This document shows positions 22,714 to 33,131 of a stretch of 64,000 nucleotides of DNA, in pieces; position 1 is the first letter of the stretch, and the number at the start of each line of letters is the position of its first letter. The stretch is from NCBI GenBank assembly GCA_018902385.1, contig JABSSW010000014.1:248001-312000 (forward strand). The letters are read 5' to 3'. The translations under genes and the position numbers were made by a program. Source of the stretch: Physcia stellaris. Lineage: Eukaryota > Ascomycota > Lecanoromycetes > Caliciales > Physciaceae. The notes below the pieces were generated by a model that did no database searches, had not been told where the DNA came from, and saw only the letters and a program-made list of their open reading frames with translations.

Positions 22714-22979
22714 ACTTCGTAAAAAATGATTCTGAATGACTGAATTGCATTGTTTAAGATTCTATTTATTGATTTGCAGAAAACGATATATATACACGTT
22801 GATTTGTTGTTGCAACGTATGCAACAACAGTCTGATACATCGCATGTAATGCGTATATCGCATATATCGCATCTGCGAATGTAATTTATTATTGACGAAA
22901 TCACCAGTCTTACGATATAACGGTCTGGTGTTTCGAGCCTGTATAGCCTGGAGGGTAGGATGTTACCGTTGTTTCGAGT
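22714..22979 (-). repeat. Copia LTR, right copy (5' LTR of the element)
   Basis: 266 bp, differing from the left copy by about 31 transitions, one transversion and a 2-bp length difference. The outer 80 bp or so keep normal composition and the inner part is hypermutated, the mirror image of the left copy. Confidence 0.9.
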
Positions 22980-22984
22980 ACCCA

Positions 22985-23776
22985 AACTAGGCCGCGAATT
23001 CTCCTTCCATACCAACATTGTTGGGGGGCAGGAACCAAAAAACGGTAATTTGTTCAATAAGCGAGGTGTCACGTGATGCACCTTCATTGCTTGGCAGTAG
23101 GCCTGCTAGAAAATCCGCCCAACACCTATAGAACGACGAGATTATGAGCCCCCAGAATCACGAACGATATCAGGACCAGATTACAATCGTTATTTGTGCT
23201 TTATTATACTGTCCCTGCCCATTGCTAAGAACCCCATTCTCCAACAACAACGAAGATGCTTGCTCCAACGCATTGATGTGGCTTCGAGATTAGTGACGCA
23301 TATAACGAACTAACTGAAGCTTTCGACATGCAACAAACGAACAGCGAGGCAGTAGTGACCGGTCCATTACCCATTATTGGGCTTAAAAAGTCAAGGATAC
23401 ATTGTTATTGAATAGATCTCTATATCTCTTCGGCTGGAGCCACTCTCCGCTATAACAAGTCTCATTCTTCCTGTCAAAATTAACTTCCTTTCTTCAGCTA
23501 GTGGTGCCCTCCAGTCGTCCCCGTCGTAAAACAACTGTGTGGTCTCTCATTTCTTTGAGGATGAGAAAGCTACTACACCTCGGGTAACGCAGATAGCAAG
23601 ACCACGATCATTCTCTACCTCGATCTTTACACATAGGGAGGGAATTCACCATTGCTTCCAGTTCCTGGATTCCACCTGTCCAGAAATCTCATACCTTTAC
23701 AGCCTACATGGTCCACCAATCCCGTGGACATCTACCCTAGTATCACCCCATCCATCCGACATACCAAAAGCCATCA
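22985..23776. other. Intergenic, promoter side of the Nudix gene
   Basis: Normal composition resumes directly after the ACCCA duplication. A pyrimidine-rich leader is visible from about 23640. No gene seen. Confidence 0.5.
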
Positions 23777-24277
23777 ATGTCACCCCCAGCCCCCAGAGTC
23801 CGCGTCGGCGTCGGCGCCTTCATCCTCGCCTCCTCCCGACCCCAATCCCCCGAAAACCCACGCTTCCTACTCGGCAAACGCATCAACGCCCACGGCGCCG
23901 GAGCGTGGGCCACCCCCGGCGGCCACCTGGAATTCGGCGAATCCCCAGAAACGTGTGCCGCGCGCGAGATACTCGAAGAGACCGGTCTGGAGGTCAGGGA
24001 CGTCCGATTTCTGACCGCGACCAACGACTTCATGCCCTCCGAGGACAGGCACTACGTCACCCTTTTCGTGACCTGTGTGCGCGAAAACGAGGGCGATGAG
24101 CCTAGGGTTCCGGAGCCGGAGAAGTGCGAGGCTTGGGAGTGGGTGGATTGGGGGGATTTGTTGAGATGGGTGGAGCTGGAAGCTGGAAGTGGGACTGGGA
24201 TCGTCGAGAAGAAAATGTTCACGCCGTTGCTGAATCTGGTACGGCAGCGTCCTGGGGTTAGACCGGGGAATGGGTGA
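23777..24277 (+). CDS. Nudix hydrolase
   Basis: A 166-residue intronless gene. The Nudix box is complete: G-x5-E-x7-REILEETG, read as GGHLEFGESPETCAAREILE followed by ETGL, near residues 54-77, with the RE and EE metal-binding glutamates intact. The preceding WATPGGH and following YVTLFV are usual for MutT/NUDT15-like members, which hydrolyse nucleoside diphosphates linked to another moiety, often oxidised or modified nucleotides. Substrate cannot be read from sequence. No targeting signal is seen, so it is probably cytosolic. The start ATG lies in a C-rich context at 23777; an overlapping longer frame in another register (23539-24099) is a shadow. Confidence 0.92.
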   Translation: MSPPAPRVRVGVGAFILASSRPQSPENPRFLLGKRINAHGAGAWATPGGHLEFGESPETCAAREILEETGLEVRDVRFLTATNDFMPSEDRHYVTLFVTCVRENEGDEPRVPEPEKCEAWEWVDWGDLLRWVELEAGSGTGIVEKKMFTPLLNLVRQRPGVRPGNG

Positions 24278-25380
24278 TGTATCAGAGATGCTGGTTGCGC
24301 TTTTGGTTTATCGCATAATGTTGACTCACGAGGAAGTGGAAAGAGGCGTTCTTGAGGAAGACCGCAGGATATAAATCTTTTCACAAGGTTCTGAATGAGA
24401 TCAGCTTGGCGAAAATAGTGTCGAATACGTATGCTCTCGGATTTCCAGCGTGACGGGCACGCGAGGCCGCAGGACCACCCCCCCTAAGACGCTCATGGAA
24501 AGTCGGGAAAGCATCGGAAGGCTCACTGCTGTTTTCGATCTCTGTGGTAGCTGCGGTTTAAGTTCCATTAATCCAGCGATAACTATATCTCCCGTCCGAA
24601 GAAAGCTCGTACAATTGGAGCTGCCAATTGGGATTTTGAGGCTTTCTTCGAAGCGTGGGAGACATTGAAGCCGCTCCCAAAGGACGGTAATCTGCGAACG
24701 TCCATAATCACCGCGTTCAATCTGTCAGCCCGAGACATATATGTCTACCACGCCGTGGCATCAGTGACATGGTCCAGGAAGCGATCAACAACGGCGGTGC
24801 AAATGGTCTCCATGCGAGTATCTGGATGATGAAGGCACACCGGTAGTGCTCTTCTCGTGAAACTTTCTGCGTGCAGCAAAGGCTGAAAGTGTAGTATCAT
24901 AGTTACCTCCATCTCTCCGATCAGATGCTATTGCTTATGCCTTCATCTTCTACCCCATTTCATCAACAGCGCAGAGTATGAATGGAATCCCAAACGGGTC
25001 GAATCTCTGGCGATTTGGGTCTGTGTAAGTGCTGGGCGACCAAAGTCCCTTCATTATCTTTATCAGAATGATAGGTTAGGAACGAGCACGACATATTTGC
25101 AAGAGGTATACAAGCCAGCGTCCACTCGCAACAGTCGCAATGTCAATATTCGAAGCTGCTAACCTGAGCGGGGGATGACTTTTTGGGAATTACGAATCGA
25201 AAATTGTGGGCAAGTATTGTTGATCTATGGAAAAAGAGAAAATATGCCTCCCCCAGACTGCAGCTGTAATGAATGCACGCAAAAAGCAAACGTGATGCGC
25301 AAAAAAGTAGCGGAGTTAAACAAGTCGTTTGCGACAGGCGATGCTAATCATACTATCGTACATTCGCCACACCACCTCGA
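24278..25380. other. Intergenic, with an unrecognised open stretch
   Basis: No firm gene. On the plus strand about 24593-24829 stays open and reads protein-like (RPKKARTIGAANWDFEAFFE, then LSARDIYVYHAVASVTWS), closed by two stops and without a good start. This may be a relic exon. I do not recognise it. Confidence 0.3.
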
Positions 25381-25921
25381 CTACGTCCCCGGTGCTGGCC
25401 CCATATGAAGAGTGTCTGGTGGTGGTCCCCAACTTTCCAGAGTTGCAAGCTTACAAGGACATCCATTTATACTTCCCCACGTACAGGTTCCAAACTTCGA
25501 ATCCGCAGGCGCCTCCCCCACGTACGCCGGATGCGCATTGCATTCTTGCGCATTGCATTCGATCTCGTCGGCGGGACACTCGGAGCATGAACAAGCGTTT
25601 CCGCAGTTGCCTGGGTTGCCGGAGCCCGAGCTCGCGGAGAAGGTCAAGACTATGCCGCACGTTACGCCGAACTCCATGGTGCAGTATTCGTTCATGGATT
25701 TCCAGGGCGCGGGGAAGTCGGTGCCTGTGCAGGTAGGTTGCTGGGGGATGTTAGTTTTGGGGGAATCAGATGTTGGAAAGGGGGGAGGGAGGATCGCGGG
25801 AAGCACGAACTCTGTAGGCATCCCGACGACGGATGTCGGACGAAGCATTTTCGATCGGTGTGGCTGTTATGAGGGAAAGTGAGGCCAGTAGGCCAAAGAT
25901 AGCGAGAGTGGGGTGCTGCAT
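25381..25921 (-). CDS. Small secreted cysteine-rich protein
   Basis: Two exons, 25921-25811 and 25740-25381, over a 70-bp intron with a clear CTAAC branch site and a GTTCGT donor, giving 156 residues. Residues 1-20 form a signal peptide (MQHPTLAIFGLLASLSLITA), followed by a possible Kex2-type site (DIRRRDA). The mature part has 12 cysteines, clustered in NCGNACSCSECPADEIECNA and CNAHPA, consistent with a disulfide-rich extracellular protein. Its size, signal peptide and cysteine content fit a candidate effector or surface protein, but no known family is recognised and the role is open. The splice was chosen because it joins the signal peptide to the cysteine-rich frame with correct phase. The C-terminus (PPPDTLHMGPAPGT) is less certain, since a GTAAGC donor lies shortly before it. 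Confidence 0.7.
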
Positions 25922-26658
25922 CTCTGTTGAGGCGGTTGGAGAGTGAACTTGATACTGTGAATTGAAGCTCGCAGTAGTAGGAGGTCAGGCTGGTTGAAGA
26001 ATATGAGAGTACTTGTAAGTTTTGTAGGGAAGCAGACTGGTCAGGGAATACGAGGATGCTGACGAGTCTTGAATAGTTTCTAAGAGCAAGAAGCTGTCCT
26101 TGGACTCGATTTTATATTATTCAGTCCATTGTATCCAGGGATTCTTCATACACTGCGGCTATATGGCCCGTCTTTGATATAGTAATTGAAACACACGAGA
26201 TGGCTACCAAAAAGAAAAGTCAAGCAGCTTCTCGCTAGCCTGTCGGGCCATGAAGAACTACCTACTTTTAGAAATACTTGGTATGTTTCACCTCCAAGAA
26301 AGGCCCCGACATCAGACGGCGCTACCTATATGCCTCGTCTCTAGGCATGATCTGCGCGGCCTGAGCCGCCTTGTGCCTTTGCGCACCACTAAGAGAATCT
26401 CTACATCTAGCCCTCACCACCAAGACCCCAGGACCCCTCCACGTACGGTACGAGTACCTCGCTGGACATGACGATGCTCTAATTAATCTCTAAATATACA
26501 CCACACAAAGTCCAATTAGAGGAAACATCGACACGCAGCCACCAGCCCACATTTAAATTTCTCCATGGAAATGCAATTTAACGGTTGCCCGGACTTTGCC
26601 TAAGGTACTGTTGTTATTATCGGGTCATATTTCAGGCTGCATTATCAAGAACACCATT

Positions 26659-27073
26659 TAGCGTGGAAAAGTTTCTTGCATTTTCTTGGCATCCTCCTCT
26701 CGGGCCCCCCCCTCCCAAATTTGTATGGTAGTAGTCTGAGACAATGTTTCAATTGATGTTTCAACCACTTTTTCAAGCATATAAATCGTTGAAGCCTTAA
26801 ATATCTCTGTATAGCTCTTTCTTGGTGTTGCAGACATGCCTATTCGCAAAATCTTAGAATTAACTCTAAATCTTGTTTGGGAGGCACTGAATGAAGAATC
26901 GATAAAACAACATCAAGAAAACGGCTATACAGAAGTATTTATGGCTTCAACGATTTATGTGCTTGAAAATGTAGTTGAAACATCAATTGAAAAATTTTCT
27001 CAAATTACTTTCATACAAATTTAGGGGGCTGGGAGGAGGATGCCAAGAAAATGCAAGAAACTTTTCCACGCTA
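26659..27073. mobile_element. Foldback MITE with about 170-bp inverted arms
   Basis: A 415-bp element whose arms (about 26659-26832 and 26900-27073) are inverted copies, roughly 85-90 percent identical by eye. The outermost 40 bp (TAGCGTGGAAAAGTTTC... and its complement) are nearly perfect. The ends are TA on both sides, and the surrounding ATT/AAT suggests insertion into a palindromic ATTTAAAT site. The unique centre is only about 65 bp. It has no coding capacity. The long arms would form a near-complete hairpin in single-stranded DNA or RNA. Confidence 0.85.
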
Positions 27074-27128
27074 AATCTGTGGCTACGATGTGGCGCTTCG
27101 AAATCTGTGGCTACGATGTGGCGCTTCG
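27073..27128. repeat. 28-bp perfect tandem duplication at the MITE edge
   Basis: Two back-to-back copies of AAATCTGTGGCTACGATGTG followed by GCGCTTCG (27073-27100 and 27101-27128). The first copy starts at the final A of the MITE, so the duplication involves flanking DNA and may be a by-product of the insertion or of an excision elsewhere. Confidence 0.9.
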
Positions 27129-27572
27129 AAGCAGTGACGGTCCTGCACCAACTATCGTACGTAGCCTTACCATACGCACCCGCAGGAGCTTTTCACCAGG
27201 AGGCTAGTTGACAAGGTCTCTCTCGTTTTGATCATACGACTCCATCGCACTACCGAGACCATCTTCACAAACTGTCTCAAGCTGTCTGCTTGGCACCAGC
27301 AATCATCATGGTGCGTAGCTCCTTCTGGGGTCACAGCCTCACTTTGGAGCAATCAGCTATGGTCTTGGCCGCCTCACTTCCAGGGTCCCCGTTTGCCTTG
27401 TGGTTCGCCTTCTTGTACAAGATCATCGAATCCTCGACATGATTTTATACTCCTAAGCTTATCGGCCTACCCACGCGCACATGTTGATGATCATAGATGA
27501 AATTTCTTGTTGAAGCGCGCCGGGAAGATCTCCCCTCCAATACACTGTGCCATTTGGGACTGAAATCTAACC

Positions 27573-30020
27573 ATGATGGCCGAAGCCTTTGGCATCGTAG
27601 CCGGCATCGTCAGCCTTTGCAAGGCAGTATCTGAAAGTATAAATTACGGCTCGAGCTCTACGAAGCGCCGGCGGAGATGCACATACTGCAGGTACCATCA
27701 TTACACCTTTTCAGGTCCAAGGAGGACGGGCTGATGTCAACTCAGGAGCAGGTCAAGAGCCTCAGCGACATCACCCAGAGCGTGGAAGTGACTCCTTCAG
27801 CACTCGTACACGACGAAATATTGTTCCGCGCCAAGAGTGTTATCAGCGAGCTGCATCAAGTCTTCACTGTGACCTTGGTGAGTCGGGAAAGTGGCTCCGC
27901 TAGGCTTCGCCGTTGTGCTTGGTTCAGGAACAAACGCAAGATTGCCAGACTCCAGCGAAACCTGAAAGATGCAAGCAATAGCCTTTTAGCAGCACTGAGT
28001 ACCAATATCTTGTCGGACTACCGGTATATTCAGGTCTGAAAGCGTGATAGCTGACATAACGGTCAGGTCGTCCACAACACGCATGGAAGCAACTTTGGCA
28101 GATGTTCACCAGCTTTCAACGGAGATCTCATTAATCATTAAGGAATCTGATGGACAAGCGGGCATATCTGAGAGTCCGTTAGTGATTCAAGGGCATTATC
28201 ACCGTGACGCTTCGATTGCAACGAAGGTCTTTGATACCGCGAGTGCAACATCTTACTCAAATGGCATGATGAATGGCTTAGGAAGGCCTCTCATCGGGAG
28301 ATCTGGTTTTCTTTCAGATGCCACAGGACTTCCTCCCAGTAGGTATGCAATTGCACGCTCAAGTAGCGCAGTCCAACATGGTCAAGATCCACAAGCTCCT
28401 CCACCAAGCCCTTGTGGCTTATTCGAGTCATCAGCATCATTTCTCCCTGACACCTGTGTCATCAACTGCGATCTACCGCAACTGTTCTGTTACTACATCA
28501 CAGAATTGGACGCAACCGAGTTTATTGGTGTCAATCATTGCACATTATTCTATCATATAGCTCCCAGCAGGTGGATACGACTCACTTTGTCCATCACCAC
28601 CACTTTTGACTCCGATTACTGGATTCTACAGGTTCCATCTATGGCCTTTAATTCCAAGGTCCGCTTCAACCTCCCGTGCGGTATGACCTTGAAAATGACG
28701 AGGTTCTTCGAAAAGCAGCCGAATCTCGGACAGGATGCTCATCTGAGTCTATTCCTGGGCAACCAGTTACGCGACGAGAAGAATGAGTAGGCATCCCCCT
28801 GGACCATCAAGTTTGCCAAACCTCTGTTTGATGTCAGGTCATACCTTCAACAAATCACCAGTGCCATTCGTCACCTCAATTGTCCATGGTATTTGGAGAA
28901 AGACCTCCAGCGACGACCGATCGTACCATCAATGGCCAATAATCTTTTCATTGCCTTTTTTCGGTCGCGATTCGTCCTTGAATTTTGGTTTGGCTCGAAT
29001 AAACCGCAAATTGACTATCTCCTCTACAACCTTCAGGTCCTGCAATGTCTGAACGGGGCCCCCGCGGTTAATCCATTCATTGGTGTACTCCTAGACAGCG
29101 AGGATGGTGTGATTACTGCGCTCTTGTGTGAATTACCTGCGAAAGGAAGTCTGCCTCGCGTCTTGAAACAGGCCAACGACAATGGCCAACCCATTTCTTT
29201 GCAAAGGCGGATAAAGTGGTGCCGACAGATAGTCTAGGGTGTCGCTCAGATACATGCTCAAGGCTTTGTCCTCGGATTTCTTGGAGACGCACCGGATTAT
29301 AAGGTCGCTATTGATGCAGAAGATAAGGCACTCTTTTATAGGAGATTCAGCACCACATCTGCCCCCAGTCAGCAACACGCAATGGCATGACCGCCAGAAT
29401 ACTATGAAACGGTGTCAATCATGGATTCACTTCCCGCAACGCCCCCGAGCGATCTCTTCCAGCTGGGCTTGATCATCTGGAGCTTGATCGCTGGCAAATC
29501 TGAGATATCTAGATCGAGTTTCTGCAAAACTAACGACTGTATGCTGAGAAAAATTGACAAGTGCACGGAGACGCACGACGACATGGTGCAGCTACCTCCA
29601 CCGGCTAAGGATACTCCGCAATACCTCGTTGAAATCATTGCATCCTGTCGGAGCGTGAATCCTGATAAGAGACTTCCTGCTTGGAGACTGCTGGAGATGT
29701 TTCCAGTCTCGCTAGATCTACCCGGAGCTCAGCCTGATGTGACAACAAGCTGTCCTTTGACACCGATCGAATACTGCGTCGTTAGATATGGCCGAACAAC
29801 AACATGTGACCGCTGCGGGAAGCTAGCCAACGACCACTGCTTTCATTGTATGGTCTGCGAGTCGGGCGACTACGATATCTGTCCTGGCTGCTTTAAGAGA
29901 GGACTTCATTGCCGCGGAGACGATCATTATTTACAGGAATATCGTCGTGAAAAAACTGAAGATGGAAAGCACTATTCCTGCGTCAGGCCAAATGGCGCGA
30001 GGGATATTGTATCACTTTGA
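27573..30020 (+). pseudogene. Decayed protein-kinase-like gene with ZZ-type zinc finger
   Basis: Several frames in the same direction together read as one protein, but they do not connect through plausible introns everywhere, and an in-frame stop interrupts the kinase-like part. The N-terminus MAEAFGIVAGIVSLCKAVSE resembles the leading helix of many fungal STAND- or kinase-linked proteins. A plausible 43-bp intron with a CTGAC branch joins SDYR to SSTTRMEATLADVHQL near 28025-28068. The C-terminal part has kinase-like text (SLQRRIKWCRQIV, PSDLFQLGLIIWSLIAGKSE) without a clear catalytic HRD/DFG pair, then a Cys/His-rich ZZ-type finger: CDRCGKLANDHCFHCMVCES, CPGCF, H. Only the last 202 residues (29412-30020) form a long clean frame. 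Most likely a recent pseudogene; a shorter expressed product from the 3' part is possible. Confidence 0.6.
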
Positions 30021-33000
30021 TGTGATGTCGTGAAGGGTTCTTCCAAGCCCATTGGTTCGAGATATGGCAGGTCGTTGATATTGAGAAGCAAACATGCGAG
30101 ATCACAACTTCGGCCAAGACAATAAGATATGTCGAAACAACGTGATTACCTATACATGTTCTTGAATCAAGTCATGCAAATGCAATACGACGTGACTTGA
30201 CATCGCAATGTCATGGATGCCCTGAAGTTGGGCCCTCCCAGAGTATGAAATACAGTCTTTAATCGCCGACGAAGACATAGCCTCGACGTAAATTCGCTTC
30301 TGGAGAGCAGGGCCTTGGGTGGCGCTTTTGACGGCAAGTTCCGGATTAAACCCGATTGAAACGGTTCAAAATATTTTGAAACATATAAACCCCTTTTATC
30401 CCGGACTGAATTTTGGAATTGCGATTGTATGAAGGCATCAAAAACCCAAGTATCTGAGTATCTATTGATCAGCTCCCATGTTCGATTCATCGTTCAATAG
30501 TGACCGACGCTTTCCCTCTCGAGTACTCACCGTGGCAGGCAATACATTAGACGCCAACATTTGCCATGAGTCATAAAGCGTTTGTCTCATCGCCATTCCA
30601 CTGCGAATTATAAAGCGATCCACATGTATTCATAGATATCTCCCTCTGTCCAAACTCCGCGTCCTAGACCTTCCCTCGCAAAACTTATCCCCCAGCCCTT
30701 GCTTTCTCCCCTGCAGCCGGAATAGGGGTTATCTCCTCGCGTAGCAATTCCCCATCAATCTCCACCAAAGCCTAAAGTTCGCCATTATCACAAACACCTG
30801 GATTTCAATTCCTTGGTTCAAACCTTTTTGGCCATTGGATTGGCTTTTCAAGTCGTTGGATGTAGTATTAATGGGCCATGGGTATGGAGAGTGGCTTTGA
30901 GATGGGATGGAGGTCGGACTTTCGGATCCTGGGATCGGTGCAAGGTGTTGGGGGGTGCCATCTCACACAAAGTGTTTGAAATGAGATATGGGGAAAGTAG
31001 GGGAAGAAGAAAAGATCCATAAGTAGCATGCATGAAAGGTTGAGCATGATGTCCTGCAGGAGACTGAGATGCTAAGAAGGAAGGCCGAAGGGAATCATAG
31101 TGCATGGAAATGCTTATGTATCCCGAATGTGGTAGGAGAGGAATCGTAGAGATCTTAATGGCCAATGATTGGGAATCTATCGAGCTGTTTCGAAGAGTAA
31201 TACAGGTAATGATAGTGTCGGCTGCCGACCTACAAACCGAGAACCTGCTTAAACGCAGACAAAAGAGCCTCTTATGCCAAAAATCCGTATATCGATATCC
31301 CGCTCACTCTTGAAACGCTTGACATAGTCCAAAAACTTGGGAAGACTTGGTATGCAGAATGCTTAATCCTTTTCAAGCAGTCACGACGAGAACTGAATAC
31401 CGCATTGTGTAGTCGTTGGGGGCCGGCTTGGTTGGATGTTAATCAGGTGGTATGATACTGATATATTAATGTTCGCTGAGCTCTTGAGGGGGAACTGGGA
31501 GCGTTTGGCTCGGAGACGCTCCGGAGCGCCTGGGATAGCTTTTTCGAGATGGGAAAGTCAGAGATGGAGATACCGTTCAAGAAGAGTTGCAGAATATAGG
31601 CCTGACCAGATGGGCTCCATAAAGTATGCTTGGAACCCCTGTCTTCACATCAAGGGGTCAAGATTCGAGGTTTTTTTTTTCTTGTTGATAACTGAGCGAT
31701 CTGATGTTTTTACTCTCGGTGGAGTGGATTACGTCTATCAACGATGAAGACGAATTCAAAAGCGGAGATCCCTTAATCCGTTTAGTAGGACTGATACCGA
31801 TACCCCCTATGTATATTTGAACGTCATGTACGAGTAGTCTGCACCAAGGAAATTTGGCCAATACGCAAGGATGTTCCAATCGGTGTCACAAGTTGCTGAA
31901 GATTGGTATTGAAAATTCCATGATGGGACATACATAGACTTGATACCAAAGCTGCTGGTAGATAGATATAGATCGGCACAACATGACGGACCTTCGTAGC
32001 TGGAACTCACTCGATGAAGACTTCCATTGTTCGACTCGAAAGATAGGCATCGAGAGACACATCGCACCCGGTCTCTCTGTCACGAGCCCCCCAAGTCTCT
32101 TATAAACAGCATCCGGCGAACCAGCAGCTCGAATCTTTGCGCCTTCTAAAGATATCTTTCTCTTCTATATATCGTCTTCTTCCACCATCAGCGACCGATG
32201 GAAACTATTCCGTAGCACAAGTGCTTATCCAGCGACTGAACCGCCTCCTATCGGCGACAGACTCTAACGCTGCCCAAGCCGGTATTCCAATCTCCAGATG
32301 AGGTGCTCTGGCTCGGGACATGCCGCCTGGACTGTATCCCCTTCCTTCCAAAACACCCCACACACTACATACCGATCGGTCAACAACCCCCCCTTAGAAT
32401 GGCTTGATTCGTGCTCCAGCCGAATGACAGGATTTTTGCGCTGTGTTTCAGGTAAGCAACCAGGATTCTGCACTGGGCTATGGAAGGTTTTTTTTGGGGG
32501 GGCAGGAATGGGGGATAACCACCACCCTCTCTACGAGTACAAGCAGTCTGCGTGGGAATGTAGGGTGCCCGGTCTACCTGATGTTTCTAAAACGCCGTTT
32601 ACCAAATAGGTATGGGCGAATGACTTGCTTCCACGATGATAGTCGTAGTAACGCAGGACTTAAGGCAGGGGCAATGGGCATGATCCCTCAAGATGTTGAA
32701 TCTATCAAAATTAGTGAATGATTTAGGGAGGCTTGGATGTTCAGTTCTGGTAGCATGATCACGGTTATGATATGGTCGGCTATCAGATTATTTCCTAGTC
32801 CTGATCTGGAACCGTCTGAGGAGTCTCAGAATCAAGCGGACTCTCCTATCGCTGGTGGAGAAAAGCCGCTAGGGTCCACGTTCGGAGATGGATGGGCGGG
32901 TGAGATTTTTGAGGCGGTTGGTGGAACTAATGCTTTTGAGCTATCTGCGTCGAATGGTTACGAATATTGGTTCTCACTTTATTCTCGAGATTTTTAGGAT

Positions 33001-33131
33001 TGTTGTCGGAAAAGTGAGATGATTTATACACATCCTTAATCTACACCTGAATATAACCCAATATGCTCAGAAAAAGGGGGAATGGCTGCCTAAACTGACG
33101 AACAAGATGGCAGATAGAGCGCGATAATATT
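30021..33131. other. 3.1-kb gene-poor stretch
   Basis: No conserved coding sequence on either strand and no repeat with recognisable ends. A TATA-like CTTATAAACAGC at about 32098 is followed by a CT-rich tract and an ATG at 32199, which looks like a promoter and leader, but the frame stops after five codons and no convincing spliced continuation was found. This may be an unannotated small gene or non-coding transcript, or a relic. Confidence 0.35.

Larger units (their letters stand above)
15598..22979 (-). mobile_element. Old Ty1/Copia LTR retrotransposon, heavily hypermutated
   Basis: A minus-strand element bounded by a perfect 5-bp target duplication ACCCA (15593-15597 and 22980-22984) and two LTRs of about 265 bp. 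Without the nested insertion it is about 5.5 kb. Recognisable parts in minus-strand order: a gag-like segment (about 20310-20040), a CCHC-type zinc knuckle region (about 19980-19850), the pol region, a Copia reverse transcriptase remnant with a YVD-box (about 17130-16750), and the RNase H-proximal remnant (about 16730-16530). A primer site abutting the right LTR resembles the complement of an internal part of initiator tRNA-Met, as used by many Copia elements. The copy is broken throughout, with dozens of breaks, and is an inert fossil. The interior is extremely AT-rich with almost no CC or GG. Confidence 0.92.
25922..27572. other. Intergenic, holding a foldback element and a tandem duplication
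   Basis: No gene recognised. The part before 26650 has ordinary composition. The MITE at 26659-27073 and the 28-bp tandem at 27073-27128 are listed separately. 27130-27570 is the likely upstream region of the decayed gene that follows. Confidence 0.45.
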
